Shown: positions 20,937 to 32,667 of the stretch, in pieces
Position numbering within the stretch: position 1 is the first letter of the stretch
Layout of the letters: each line of letters begins with the position of its first letter
Notes under the pieces: model-generated
The model's database searches: none
Told to the model about the DNA's origin: nothing
The model's input: the letters and a program-made list of their open reading frames with translations, nothing else
Assembly: GCA_006384855.1 (NCBI GenBank)
Contig: VCJN01002899.1
Coordinates: 1 to 64,000, forward strand
Source of the DNA: Tetraselmis striata
Lineage: Eukaryota; Chlorophyta; Chlorodendrophyceae; Chlorodendrales; Chlorodendraceae
Length of the DNA stretch: 64,000 bases
Direction: 5' to 3'
Program-made: the position numbers and the translations under genes

Positions 20937-21590
20937 CGCCGCACTGGGAAGCCGCAGGTGAGTCGCGCTTGTTTTCCCACTTGTTCGATTACACAGCCAC
21001 CGTCGCCGCGGCATGCAATCAACACGCATACTGACTTTCGCAGGTGCTGTGTCAGACCTCCGACGTCGACAGTTGACGTCGACGAGGGCAGTAGCACGGA
21101 GCTCCCGGCCAAGCATGCCGAGCAGCTCGCCAAGCCGGCGGCTGGGGGGCCGGGGTGGTGCCGGGGCCAGGGCGGGCGGTGGGGCGCTCGGGTCGCGGGC
21201 CGGCCGCCGGGCCGCCGTAGCCGCTGCCGCCACCCGCGAGCAGCAAGCCGGCCGCCGAGGCGGTCCCGGTCAAAACCGGATGTAAATAATTTATTCCGCT
21301 CGCCCACTGCCGCGCGCCTCGCCGCCCACTGCCGCGCGCCCGCTCACTGGCATTGCGGCGCGCCCTATCGCGGATTAGGCCAGAGCGCAGCGAGATTGTC
21401 GGGCTTCCAGGGGCAGATGCAAAAATACTCCGCGTTGGATGATGCGTCACGATGACGTGTGATATGCGCATGATGCAGTTTATTACGAGTACGTCACGTA
21501 ATGACTACATGCGAGTGTCATACTACTAGTAAGATTACATGATGAGTACATGGTATTACAGTGTAATTACGAGACATGCTGGGAGCCTAG
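20937..21590. other. ~650-bp segment present only in element B copy 1
   Basis: Interrupts the alignment with copy 2, where GCGCAGG is followed directly by TGAGGCGGCGGACGG. Contains GTCGAC-rich sequence near 21060-21085 and very GC-rich DNA to 21290, then AT-richer DNA with repeated ACGTCAC/TACATGA words. It may be an insertion in copy 1 or a deletion from copy 2. Confidence 0.5.
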
Positions 21591-21699
21591 TGGGTGAGGC
21601 GGCGGACGGCCCGGGAGATGATGGAGAGCGAGACATGCCGTCAGTGAGGTCGGGCGCAATGTTATTGGGTGGGGCACACGGGCGTGTAACACTTGCACT

Positions 21700-21891
21700 T
21701 TGCGCGTACTGCTAGGTTACATCCAGGCGGCGTCACACTATGCAACCGGAAAGGCTGCGTTGCTACTGCAAACGATACAAGTACGAGGAGGCCACCGATA
21801 CGCCCCAGTTCAGCTGGCTCGTCGCGACATCTGCGACGCTCTGAAGGTCCCGCCGATCGACCTCGCCGCTCTGAAAAAACTCCCTATCTGA
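21700..21891 (+). CDS. Short open frame in element B, doubtful
   Basis: 63 codons with a plausible end (QLARRDICDALKVPPIDLAA, then LKKLPI and stop). The middle ~150 bp (21772-21920) is absent from the matching part of copy 2, so the peptide is not conserved between copies. It could be a small C-terminal exon of the zinc-ribbon gene. Confidence 0.2.
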   Translation: MRVLLGYIQAASHYATGKAALLLQTIQVRGGHRYAPVQLARRDICDALKVPPIDLAALKKLPI

Positions 21892-22024
21892 ACCCGTGGA
21901 GAGACCGATGGTGAACGGGTCACTCGGTAGCAACCGCTGCCCCGCCTACCCCACGGCCGCTGCCCCCCCCCCCCCCCCCCCCTCTCGGTGGTGTAGGGGG
22001 GTGGGTCGGCGTCGGAGACATGCT

Positions 22025-23484
22025 TCAACATCTTGCACACAAAGAAGGAGTTGTCTCTTGACGTCTCCCCGTCCTCCTCCCCCCCCCCCCCCCGCCCCCC
22101 CTCCCATAGCGCCACCGCTGGGGGTCCAGCCCGGCTGGACCGCACCCCACCCCGCGAGTATGGGTGCATACGAGTGCGAGCCCTGCACCTACCGTACGTC
22201 GGACGTCGTCCAGCAGTTTCTTCAAATGGTCCTTGAAGCCCACCGCGCTCTCCCACGCAGCGGATGCGCTCCCAACCAACCGGATGGGCGTCTCCACGGC
22301 GCTGGGGCCAGCGTCGTCTGGGGCCATGTACCCCTGTGTGGGTGGGTGGGTCGATGTGAGTGCGAGTGTGAGTGTGTGTGTGTGGGTATGGGTGGGTGGG
22401 TGTGGGTGCACGTGGCTGAGCAGGCAGCAAGAGGGGGGGGGGGGGGGGGGGGGGGGCTTCTTGTTGGGGTTGGGTTCCCGGTAGATGCGATGCGCCTTTA
22501 GGCGGTCCCTCATCATGGTCTCGCGGACATTCTTCGGCAGCACGCGCTTGGCGCCCGCCTTCAAGAAGCCCATGAAGTTCTCCATCCACAGCTCCGCAAG
22601 CGGGTGCCCGCAAGCGAGCATCAGGCAGATCACGCGGCACACCGCAGAGTGCAAGTTGGAGACGAGGAGCGATACGAAGCCGTTTCCCTCAGCCAGGCGG
22701 GCATACACGGTGATGGCCGCTAGGTATCGAGTCCTCCCCTCCCTAATGAGCGCGTCCATCTGCGCCTTGCGCTCGGGGCCGTCCTCCTCCGTCACCACGT
22801 TCTGCAACCCCCACCGCGTGACGAACCACGCAGCTCCTTGCAGGCGCTTGTACATGTGCCAAAGCACCGCCAGCTGCGACACCGAACGCATCACCGCTGG
22901 GGACGCGAGCTCTTTCTCGGTCATGATCGCCTTCACCCGGGCCTCCTTGAACAACGCACCGGCGGTAAGAAGGTAAAACGTTTCCATGTGGTGCCAGCAG
23001 TCCTCCATGACCCAGCCGGACTGCACCGTCACCTTGCACCGGAATCCAACGTGGCCTAGCACGGTGACGAAGTTCCTCCATAAGTCCTTTCCCAAGCCAA
23101 AAAAAACAGGCGGCACGGCGCGAGGGGGAAGAGGTTGACCATGCTGACATAGCCTAGGACCACAGGCACCTGGAACACGCCATGGCAGCCGGTAGGTGTT
23201 CTGCTTGGCCTCCGCCAGCCGAGTTGTGTTGAACGCACGCCGCGCAGCGGGGCTTTGCCGTCCTCATCCCCATCGAGGTCCGACTTGGCCAAGTCCTCCT
23301 CTATCTGGCCGATGACGCCCATCTGCTCTAGCATCTGGTCGCCGGAGAGCAGGAGGCAGCTCGCGCCCGTGCGCACGCCTGCAACTCTTCGCCATCCACC
23401 CTCTGGAGGACGTCCTTTGCATACCCCGCAGGCGTCACCTTCACCCTGCCGTCCGGGCACTCCACATGGTTCCGCAGACGGCAC
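22025..23484 (-). CDS. Transposase-like protein of element B (KDZ/CACTA-like, tentative)
   Basis: Minus-strand coding from about 23.48 kb: a Cys-containing segment, an acidic linker (GQIEEDLAKSDLDGDEDGK), then a 363-codon frame from 23116. It opens PPVFFGLGKDLWRNFVTVL, which resembles the H-x-LG-x-x-K-x-LW block of KDZ and CACTA/DUF4218-type transposases. Later NLHSAVCRVICLMLACGHPL and ELWMENFMGFLK recall the DUF4218 NLH...HL...GPL...E..N..LK pattern. A further segment (22333-22193, GYMAPDDAG to LLDDVRRT) ends at a GTAGGT donor. The frame also runs through a G run and a GT-rich stretch (22330-22456) that may be an intron without a clear donor. Catalytic residues cannot be assigned. Copy 2 of the element lacks this gene. 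Confidence 0.4.
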
Positions 23485-23660
23485 CAGTAGCAGCGGGCCG
23501 TTTCCGACGGCTGCTGCTACTCCTGCTGCCGCCTCTGCTGTTGCTGCTGCTGCTGCCGCCCTGCTGCTGTTGCTGCTTGTAATAAGGCGGCCTTGCGGCG
23601 CAACTTAGCCGCACGCTTCAACGAGTGGCTACAGGCGGTAATTGCTGGCGGTAGCTGGCG

Positions 23661-24560
23661 GTAATTTATGCTGGCGGCGTGCAGTCGCCACATAACTGGC
23701 GGTAATGCTGGCGGCAACTGGCGCGTACAGTCGCGCACCCATCTCGGAAACGACGCGTGAAAGTGTTTTTAGCGCGACTTCTTTATCGCCGGACACTCGA
23801 TCGAACCTTGCGGGGTTGCAGATATGCGGCTTTTATTGATGAATGAGCCAACCAGCCGCATAATTTACACGATCCTTTCACAGTTGCTTTTAGATATGTT
23901 CGTAGTGCGCATATGTTAAAGCACTGATGGAAAAAGCAATATTTACCTGATGATCCTGCGCTACATGATGATCATGCGACGCATATATTTACATGAGCTA
24001 GCAGCATAAGGCGATATCGGAAATCACCAAAAAATAAAGCAATCAAAAAGGTCCTCTACAGCGACTGCGGGGTGGAAGCAGTAACATGAGAAGACGCGGA
24101 GTGGGCACGAGCACACGCATCCGACTTGGCCATCTGCACACCGGCAGAGAGAATGCCGCCTAGGGTACCATGCACGCAAGCCGAGACCCGCTGCAACAGC
24201 CCCTGCCGTGTGCGCGACAGGTGAGGGCGGAACTCAGCAGGTTGGCTGGCGACAAAGTTCCGAAGTGCCGGAACGGATTGTCATCGAAGAATGCAAGAGG
24301 TCGGGGCGGAAGGACCGCTAGGGAAGTTGCGCACAGCCAACAGCACCGCGAAGATGTAGACCACCGTCAAAGCGGACTTCCCGAGACGGCCGCGGTCCTC
24401 AACCACAAAAGGGTAGTACCGGTGAACACCCTGCACTGGGGCGAAAGACGCACGGTCCGCTGCCAACTTAGCATGCTCCGCCTCGGTGGCCGCGGTTCCC
24501 GGGATGCACCAACGGGGGTCGTTACTCCAAGTGGGCGTCGTGGAGGACACGCACGCGAAA
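23661..24560. other. No gene seen
   Basis: Starts with interspersed GGCGGTAATT/ACTGGCGGTAA words (23633-23715), then AT-rich DNA around 23820-24060. The stretch at 24170-24560 may be 3' sequence of the downstream LINE, whose last frame ends at 24565. Confidence 0.5.
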
Positions 24561-24564
24561 TCGA

Positions 24565-26055
24565 TCATGTAATCGCACGCCGCCGCCCCCCCCCCCCCCC
24601 CCCCCCCCACCCCGCTAGCGTCAGGTCCGACGGCCGCGAGCGGTCCGCTGGGCGCAGCCCACTCGTCTCAAGGGTCAAGTCGCCGGCTCCCGAACGGTCC
24701 CGGTCAAGCACCACCCCCGCATCAATTGCCACAGATGCCCACAGATTCTTCAAAGCGGTATGCATGCGGTGCTTGTAGTTCGCTACGGGGCATATGGGTA
24801 GATGATCCACGATGAAATCCGTAGCGCTCCGGTTCGAGCCATCCGTAGAGCGAAGCCATAAGGGATCAATACCACACGTGGGGCCAGGGCAAGTGACAAG
24901 CGCGGAACCTCCGCGTTGGCAAAAGCCCCGTACCCGCGCAGCGGCGGCCGAATAAGCAGCATGGGGAATCTTGCGGGCGGACTCGTGATCCGACAGGAAA
25001 AGCAATAGGGAGCCCGGCCCGCACGCGCTGTACAAGCGCAGAGTATCATGTCGCGAGGCCGTTGCACCAGTACGTTGGAAGCTGAGATCGAGGGCCACGA
25101 AGTCACGCAAGCGAATCGTACGGCTGAGGTGGCGTTGGACAACCATGGTCGTGGGTTGATCATCGGAGGTCGCACCCAAACCTGTACCCGAGGGCGGAGC
25201 AGTAGAACCTGGCAGCGATTCAGGGAGGGAAACAGTCGCTGCTGACGGAGGGTGTGCCACTATTTCGCCCGGCGACGGTATCTTCAGAGCTACAAAAACG
25301 CATGTAGTAACGGTATTGGCAGTACTCGTACCACCGATAGGAAGCAATTGTTGCGCAGCAGAGGCGGCCTCACCAGTACCAAGTCCAAGAGGAGTGGCCG
25401 TAAAAGGAGATGCGGTGACGCGCAGTCCTCCGCTAGTGCTCGTACCCGTACGGGTCGCAGTACCAGCTGCTGGATCCGATGCAGCGGTGGTCGTAGCATT
25501 ACTGACCGTAAGTAACTCGGAGATCTCGTGGGTATGCCCATACGCTGCGCGTGCGCGCCGCACATCTTCTTGCGGTAACGTGGTTAGGGCCCGTACAGTC
25601 TCGTACACGCGGCGCGTCTCACGCGCCCATGGCAAAGCACTCGTAGCCACAGACGACACCTCGGCGCGGACCGCCTCGTATAAAGGGCCAAGGGCGGGCC
25701 CGTACTCCCGTACCAGTTTTGGCAGGACAACCGATTGCGCGGAATAAAACGCCGCAGGGGCCTCGGACTGCAGCAAGGCCAGATTCAGACCGCCAAAATC
25801 CGCGGGCATACTCATCTGAACGATTGCAGCCTCCATGCGCGGTGTATACTGGTTGCAAGCGTCAAGGCCAAGCAGCGAAAACGCAGCCGAAATGTTGGCT
25901 GCGTCCACGGCCGCCAAGAAGGGGTCCAGCTCCAGCGGCGGCATCATGCGGCTAAGGAAGCCAGCCTGCCGCACCGCCGCGCATACGACCAGCAACCGCA
26001 TGGCCCCATGGTGGCAGCCGTATCCCGACGTGCCAAAGGAGGCGATGCGCTCCAA
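24565..26055 (-). pseudogene. C-terminal half of the LINE protein (thumb and Cys/His tail)
   Basis: 496 codons. The first ~120 residues form the thumb region, with MRLLVVCAAVRQAGFLSRMM at the place where related proteins have LLLRHCVVPRxNYLxR, and MPADFGGLNLALLQSEAPAA for the usual LGGLGLRxAxxxAPAAY. Near the end, VTCPGPTCGIDPL and DHLPICPVANYKHRMHTALK form a possible CCHC-type site, matching the C-x2-C...H...H-N segment of this family. The final residues come from a homopolymer run and are not meaningful. The frame's length suggests that this part broke recently. Confidence 0.65.
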
Positions 26056-27757
26056 TAGTGTGGCGTGGGCCTCCCGGCCGGCGCCGCCCCAACGCGCCGG
26101 TCATCCACTCGGGGTAATGGCGAATAGGAGCACCCAGGTACACGGCGCCATCCTGGACAGGATCATCGGCCGGGGTCCGAAATTTTCCCGGGGCCAACTT
26201 CTCCCGTACTGTCCGCAACTCGGACTCGCTGTCGCTGGGGTGACGAACGTACCGCGTCTTACTGTCCTGTACCACCAGTCCGACTTTGGAAAGCTCCGTG
26301 CAGTACTCGTCGAAAACGCGCGGAACGTGGGCCGCGGCAGCGGCCGCGCCGCAATCATCCGCAAAACTCTGGCAAAAAGTGTCAGCGGCGGTACGAGCCA
26401 CAACCGCTTGCACCGGGCCCGCGATAGCGAGGCAGAAGTATAGCGGGGCCAGGACATCACCATGGCGTACACCCGTACGAGACTGTAGGGTGGCGCGCAA
26501 AGTACCGGGATCATCCGGCGCGTAGTAGTTAGGTCGCTAGGGCGATCGTACAACATCTGGAATAAAGGGATCATGCTATGTAGCCGCGGGTGCTGAAGCA
26601 AGCCGTAAAGCATCGCACCCCGGTATACCTCATTGAAGGCATTCCGAATATCCAGGAGTAGTAGTCCTTTCCCACCAGTACCACGCCCGCCGAAAAGCTG
26701 CAGCGCCACCCGCGCATGCTCATATACGCCGTCTCACAGCCAGCTCCCGACTGAAAGCTGCGTTGCACCGGGCCCATGACCTCCTGCGCATCTGCACCCA
26801 CTTGCCCCAGAGCGTGGGCGGAGGCCAGGCGCACGAGCACGGAGCCGACGCCGAGCGGGCGTACTCGCAGCGGCTCGCCGCTCTTTTCCCGCTCCTCGCG
26901 CGCGGCGGGGTCGTCCTTGTGGAGCGCAAAGACGGAGCCACTCGCCAAAAAAGCCGCAGTACGCGAGTGGCACCGCCCCGCCAGGCAGCGGTTCACCCAC
27001 AGGCGCCATGAAGGTACGTCTAGGTCCCTGATGTGCTCCCAACGCCACCAGTCCACATGCCCTGCGGAAAGGCGGGGTGCACGACGCACAACCCGCCGCT
27101 GGTCCTCCCCCCACCGCATAGCCTCGTCCGCATTGTCGCCCCACGACGGTGGCGCCCGTTGCAGGTCCGGCGGTTCTTCGGGGGAGAGTACTCCGGGCCG
27201 GTGGCAGCAGGAGGCGGATGGAGGGCATCGAGGGCAGGAAGCGCCGCAGCGGCGTCAGACACCATGCCGAGGTCAACAGTGTCCAACGCCTGGCGAGCGC
27301 GGCGCAGCTCCTGCACAGCGGTGAGTTTCGCCGCCCGGCGGTGAGCATCCACCACCGCCGGCGGCACCCCATCAGCCGCAGCATCGGCGCCCCCTTCCGC
27401 AGCCTCAGCAGCAGCCGCCCGCGCCCTCGCAGATCGCCGACGCTTCCGTCGGCGGGCGCTCCGAGATGTGGTCGTCGGCAGCTCACCCGCCTCCATCTGG
27501 TAATTATGTAACTCGCTGCCATCCCGCGATTCGCGCCACAATTGCTGCATCCCGCACACCGAGAAGCCGGCGCGCACAGCATCCCCTGCCCCCCACAGCC
27601 CCCCACTCGCCGCTCCGCCAATTTCCGCACAACTGCGGGGCTGCTGGATGGGTAGGGTCGCAGTAGTAGCCCCGCAAATCCTGCGACGCATCAAATGCGC
27701 TAAGAGGGTTATGCTTAAATGTATAGGCTTTTTCCTTCCCCAGTACTTTGCGTGCAT
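24565..27757 (-). mobile_element. Second LINE-type element (R2-like reverse transcriptase group, frame-broken)
   Basis: Five overlapping minus-strand frames (27757-27020, 27119-26571, 26709-26101, 26500-25952, 26055-24565) together follow the order of a single reverse transcriptase protein, so about four frame changes have occurred. N-terminal Ala/Arg-rich part; an ALDALHPPP motif; RPLGVGSVLVRLASAHALGQ; LLLLDIRNAFNEV (catalytic Asp); TGVRHGDVLAPLYF; FADD (second catalytic pair, near 26360); thumb; then a long tail with Cys and His. It lacks an N-terminal endonuclease like that of the first LINE. Such proteins are common in oomycete and algal genomes. Confidence 0.7.
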
Positions 27758-28762
27758 TCTCTGGACGCTCTCCCTGTAACCAAAAAGTTCACATCAAATG
27801 CTATCACGGCGGACTTCAGATTTTAAACACATACTGTACCTGCATTTAATGCGGCATTCATTATGTGGTACGAGGTTTTACCAGGACACCTTTTTATTGC
27901 GCGCGTACAGGGGGGTCGTCCCGTACTCCCGGCGGACAGATGCATAACTATCGTAATATTGCATCCTCGTATGTTCCGCTTGCCAGCGTGTCTATCTGTG
28001 GCGCGTCGTTTCTGCTCGGCGAAATAAAACTATGCGTCACTCGTATTTCCCACGTACGGGTAAGGATTGCCATGGTAGTCGTTATGCGCCTCATAGTGGC
28101 GGTGCTGAGCTGTCTTGTGAGTTGTATTAGCGTCGGTAATGCTGGCATATCACGATAACAAAATAATGCACAATAAGGTACTGAACATGCAAACTTGGCG
28201 GTGCCTACGCTGGCGGACATTTTTGTTTGTCGGCAGTCCGCACAAGCAGTGGAGCGCCGCCAATCCGAGCCATCAGTGCGTGTTGCTTGATACCACTAGC
28301 CAACCACCTCCACAGCAAGTTGCAACGCGAGCCTACACTCTTACCCGTGTCGAACCCTCTTGGATTGGGATACGAAACTCCCCTACATCATCCAAATTCG
28401 CCATCCGCCAAGGTATTTGTGCTGGCCTCCCAGAACCTTTGGCGCTTTCGCCCGATGTCACTGTTCGATAGTGGTACGAGAATTATGTTCGGTTTGCATT
28501 GTAACGTGTGAACGTGTTATCCATGCTTCCACTGCTCCACTCTATTCGTAGATGCGACACGATCCACCCATCTGGCTTGCGTCGGCTGCTTTTTCAGTCG
28601 CACGAGCACTATGTGCATCAGCAGCATCCCATGCCGATGATGCCAGGATGTGCGTTGTGGCTGGGGAACAGCCCACTCACATTTTTGTACACGCGTCGCT
28701 CGATCGGCGTGCCATCTAACTTTGCTTCGTTCTGTGTGCCACGATCTGGTACAGGGCCCATC
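27758..28762. other. Upstream region of fabI, no gene seen
   Basis: Mixed composition, less GC-rich than the elements. The plus frame upstream of the chosen fabI start is open back to 28508 but lacks coding character. No TATA-like box close to a sensible start could be fixed. Confidence 0.4.
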
Positions 28763-30997
28763 ATGATTTGCACTGCCGCCAGCAACTCATTGGCAATCGC
28801 CAACTTGGCATGCAGAACTAGCCACAGCACCGGTAGGGCGTATGCTGTGCCCCTTCGGAGTATCAGTGGCCTCAGTGCTGCCAGGCGTGCGGCTCTCTCC
28901 CCACGCGCAGCTGTCCTGGGTGCGCAGAAAGCGCCCGCGGTTCTGTCCGCCCGTGCGTCGACAGTGGCCGTCCGGGCATCTGGCTTGAGTATCGATTTGA
29001 CAGGTGCGCTTCCCCATGCCCAGATGCACACAGTCCAGTACGCCAAGCACGCTGTGTGCGGAAACTAGCAAACACCAACTACCTTCTGATTTGTCGTTCA
29101 CTGCTTTACAGTTTTTGTCACACCCCGGCCTTTGTTGTCTGACAGGCAAGAAGGCATTCATCGCTGGCGTTGCTGACGATCAGGTCCGTATACTTGAATT
29201 TTATGTACATGTAGCATGGCTCCTACGTCCTTGCAGGGTCCATTGATCCCCCATGTCCGCAACCCACAGGGGTTTGGCTGGGCAATTGCCAAGATGCTTG
29301 CGGAGGCTGGGGCTGAAGTGTCCCTTGGAGTTTGGGTAAGCCGGGGCAGCTCTTATTGGGTAGTACCATGTGGATGTGCCTGGGTGGATCTAATACGAGT
29401 GCGTTGTCGTAGGTCCCAGCGCTCAACATCTTTGAAACCAGCTTGAGGCGTGGCAAGGCAAGTAGCCTCTCGCGCCTGTGACGCCAATGTGGACTTGTCT
29501 GTGAGCATGGTTCTAAAACCTGGACCATTTTGTTGCACTGCAGTTCGATGAATCAAGGAAGCTCTCTGACGGCTCTTTAATGGAGTTTGCCAATGTGCGG
29601 CATGCAATGTCGATCCATCATGTTGTAGCCGGAGTGACTGCATGTCAAGCATCTACAAACTCTGACTGACAATATGAATCTCTGCATTTGTACGTAGGTC
29701 TATGGAATGGATGCTGTGTTTGACACGCCGGAGGATGTCCCCGAGGACGTGGGTGACATTTTCCCTGCATAGCAAGCAGCACATACCCCAGAGCCTGTCA
29801 GACCGCTCAAGTGTATAGGAGTAGGGAGATCCATTTGCTGACTGTGCCATTTCCGCTGTATGCAGGTGAAGAACAACAAGCGCTACGCTGCTGCCCCCGA
29901 CTTCACCGTCTCTGAGGTCGCTGCAAAGTGTGAGAAGGAGATTGGCAAGATCGATATTCTGGTACCATACACTGCTGCCATCTTTTTAGTCACCATACTA
30001 GTAACACTGGGGATGAGCTGATCTCCGCATGCCCCACAGATTCACTCTTTGGCCAACGGCCCTGAAGTGCAAAATGCCCTGCTGGAGACCAGCCGCAAGG
30101 TGAGCCGATGTTCACCCGGTCTGCCTCCCTGCGATCGAACCCCCCCCCCCCCCCCCCCCCCCGCTTACACAGCCCGTCCCCGGGCGTGCCCACAAGTGGC
30201 GCTCGCTGGCATCACTGACATTCCTTGTCGACAGGGATATCTGGCGGCTGTGAGTGCTTCGTCCTACTCCTTTGTGTCCATGGTTCAGAACTTTGCCCCC
30301 ATAATGAATGAGGGCGGTTCTGCACTTTGTCTGACCTACCTAGCCTCCACGTCAATCATCCCTGGCTACGGAGGAGGCATGAGCTCCGCCAAAGCGGTGA
30401 GCATTGCTGAGAGCTTTTATTTGCCTGCATCGCCGGCGTGGGTTGCTTGATACTGACTGTGCTATACGTGATGACAGGCGCTTGAATCCGATACTAGGGT
30501 GTTGGCGTTTGAAGCCGGTCGCAAGCACAAGGTCCGTGCCTGGTCCCCATACATAGCGTCTGAAACGCCTTGTCTAGCCACTCCATGCTGATTATATGTG
30601 ACATTGTGTTCTCTCTGTAGATCCGTGTCAACAGCATCAGCGCCGGGCCCCTGGGCTCTAGGGCGGCAAAGGCAATTGGATTTATTGAAGACATGATCAA
30701 CTATTCATACGACAATGCCCCAATTCAGAAAGAGCTGCAAGCAGTTGAGGTAATTGCATTCTGTGCAATTGCAACTGCAATCGCGCTGCCATGTGCGTTG
30801 CTGAGTGTGTGCACCATTACAGCCTGACGTCCGCTCGTGCGGCCTGTCCCTTGCCCATGTACCATGAACAGATCGGGCAGACTGCTGCATTCCTGTGCTC
30901 TCCTCTGGCATCAGCAATCACTGGGCAGGTCATGTTTGTGGACAATGGTCTTGGCAACATGGGCCTTGCGGTCAACAGCAAGACCTTTGACAAGTAA
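28763..30997 (+). CDS. fabI: Enoyl-[acyl-carrier-protein] reductase (NADH), plastid type
   Basis: Last reduction of each fatty-acid elongation cycle, trans-2-enoyl-ACP to acyl-ACP, in plastids. Twelve exons: 28763-29003, 29146-29183, 29270-29335, 29413-29457, 29544-29594, 29698-29748, 29866-29961, 30040-30099, 30235-30396, 30478-30531, 30621-30749, 30872-30997, giving 372 codons in one frame. The first ~78 residues are Ala/Ser/Arg-rich and acid-poor, fitting a transit peptide; the ATG at 28763 was preferred over the earlier one at 28508. [18 protein letters not shown] is the nucleotide-binding loop, IHSLANGPE follows, and [17 protein letters not shown] carries the catalytic Tyr and Lys. [11 protein letters not shown] is the usual end. 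The intron after exon 4 uses a GC donor (GCAAGT); a C run fills intron 8. Looks intact. Confidence 0.93.
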
Positions 30998-31267
30998 GCT
31001 AGACCATAGCAATAAATGCTATGACATCCCCGTCTAGAAGCTGCCAATGTGTGGTGTCACATTTCCTGGGCAGGCTTGCAGCTGGAATGGGCCTTGACTC
31101 CGGCGTGCTACTCCGGCTGGAAGTTATCCTGCTGTGACGGAAGCATCTTTAAGAGATTGTTATACTCTCGGGAACAGCCACAGACCAGTGCCGCCAAATT
31201 GAAAAAAATGCAAAATGCCCATACCTGTATTCCCTGTTCGCGTAATTATCTACAGTGACACGTTCTG
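30998..31267. other. Short spacer between convergent fabI and Rab gene
   Basis: 270 bp separate the two stop codons, so both 3' untranslated regions must overlap or be very short. An AATAAA-like AATAAATG lies at 31011, 14 bp after the fabI stop; no TGTAA motif of the chlorophyte type was seen close by. Confidence 0.5.
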
Positions 31268-32667
31268 TCAGCAACACCGCCCCCGAGGCCGAGGGTTCCC
31301 TGCTGATTGGGATGCATGCCAATCAGTAGATCGCGTAGATCTTCCCATGAACGTCGGCCTGTCGCACATAGAGAATGGGGGCTGGTCACGAGACGTACCT
31401 TGGTCCCCGTTCCCGTCTAGCCTCACTGTAGGCGGAATGCTTGGGAGGTCACTCTCCGTCTCACTCAAGCTGTCCCCCATATCAGAAGCAATGCTGCAAA
31501 TCGAGGGGCCGAGAGTGAGGGGGCTATCATATCACATGCCCACAGGAACCATCTGCCAGTGTGCACGCTGTACACTGTCCTTGTCACAGCTCACCACTGA
31601 AACAGATCATCAACGCCAAGTCCCGTCTTCGCCGACGTCAAGAACACCCTAGCGTCCTTTGTGACAGCATAATCCTCCACCTCTCGCTCACTTACACAGC
31701 GCTGAATGGCAGGTGTTCCAGTGTTGGGTCGATTCATATGCCGTGATGGATTCCTGAGTCGCCATTGTACGGGTACTCATGGCAATACATCACACCAGGA
31801 TGTGCACTACATACAGGACTCAGCGCACAGAGACATCCGCAGGGACGAAGGCATAGCTGCAACTTGCCTGGCACTGCACTCAGTGGCGCTCTCTATGAGG
31901 TCACACTTTGTTGTAGCAATAAAAACTCTGCAGTTTGGCTCATTTTGGTGCAACTCGTCTACCTATCATATCAGTCAGGATGTCAGTACCCGGATGCCTG
32001 CGCCCATAACACGTAAAACAGCATGAGGATAGTCTGAACCCCTTGCATTCCCTGCCGTACCCAAAACTTCAGTTTGTGCCAGCTCTCCAAACTGGACACA
32101 TCAAAGCAAACAACTGCTGCGCGAGCGCTGTGATAGTACACACGGCTGAGGCTTTCGAAGCGTTCCGCGCCGGCGGTGTCCCAAATCCCAAGGGTGACAG
32201 ACTTGCCGTTTGCGAGCTTTACCTGGTATGAACACATAATGCAGCACACCACTTAGTTGGGCAAGAATGGGCGCACTACACAAAGGCACGCCACACGCCG
32301 TCTGGCGCTTCAAACATACCATGGCTGGGTGCTGGTTGCAGGTCCCACAAAAATAGGGGGCCGGGGGGGGGGGGGGGGGGGGGGGGTACCCGTTTAGCAG
32401 CAAATGCAGCACCTATTGTGTTCTTCTGCTGACTATCGAAAGTGCTGTTGATGTATCTGTCCACCAGGCACGACTTCCCTGCATGGGGACAGATGCCATA
32501 GACGTGTTGCAGTTCCAGTAAGCAACGTGCTCTGCTTTAGCGGTTTCATCCGAACAGATGAGCGAAGTAAATCAAAGCTCATACATGCTCGCCATATTTG
32601 CCATCTGGCACCACTCACCGACATTCTGCTGGCCCAAACACACGACCTTCACGTCCACCCTGGCCAT
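31268..32667 (-). CDS. Rab GTPase, Rab24-like
   Basis: Small GTPase of vesicle traffic; Rab24 relatives act in autophagy and endosomal steps. Exon 1 (32667-32619) reads MARVDVKVVCLGQQNVG and splices to exon 2 (32478-32390), completing the P-loop GxxxxGKS and giving NTIGAAFAAK, the Rab24 switch I signature. Exon 3 starts at 32222 with TLGIWDTAGAERFESLSRVY (switch II, DTAG). A later exon around 31680-31593 holds the TSAKTGLGVDDLF guanine-base motif. The last exons end at 31268 in RCC, a double-cysteine prenylation tail. The NKxD (G4) exon between 32.0 and 31.7 kb was not located. The donor of exon 3 is uncertain. A 26-base G run lies in intron 2. Orientation is tail to tail with fabI. Confidence 0.82.

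Larger units (their letters stand above)
19536..23660. mobile_element. Element B, copy 1 (transposase-bearing)
   Basis: Matches 52530-55440 in inverted orientation in blocks: 19536-20935 with 55440-53990, 21590-21985 with 53990-53735, and 23500-23660 with 52680-52530. Copy 1 has an extra ~650 bp at 20935-21590 and carries a transposase-like gene (22.0-23.5 kb) where copy 2 has a Tudor-like gene. Two convergent genes run towards the middle. The satellite abuts the 19536 side in both copies. No terminal inverted repeats were identified at the outer limits. Confidence 0.6.

Noticed and set aside
20331-21233. 300-codon minus frame across element B
   Set aside because: Antisense to the zinc-ribbon gene and rich in Arg/Ala/Pro, as expected from GC-rich antisense DNA.
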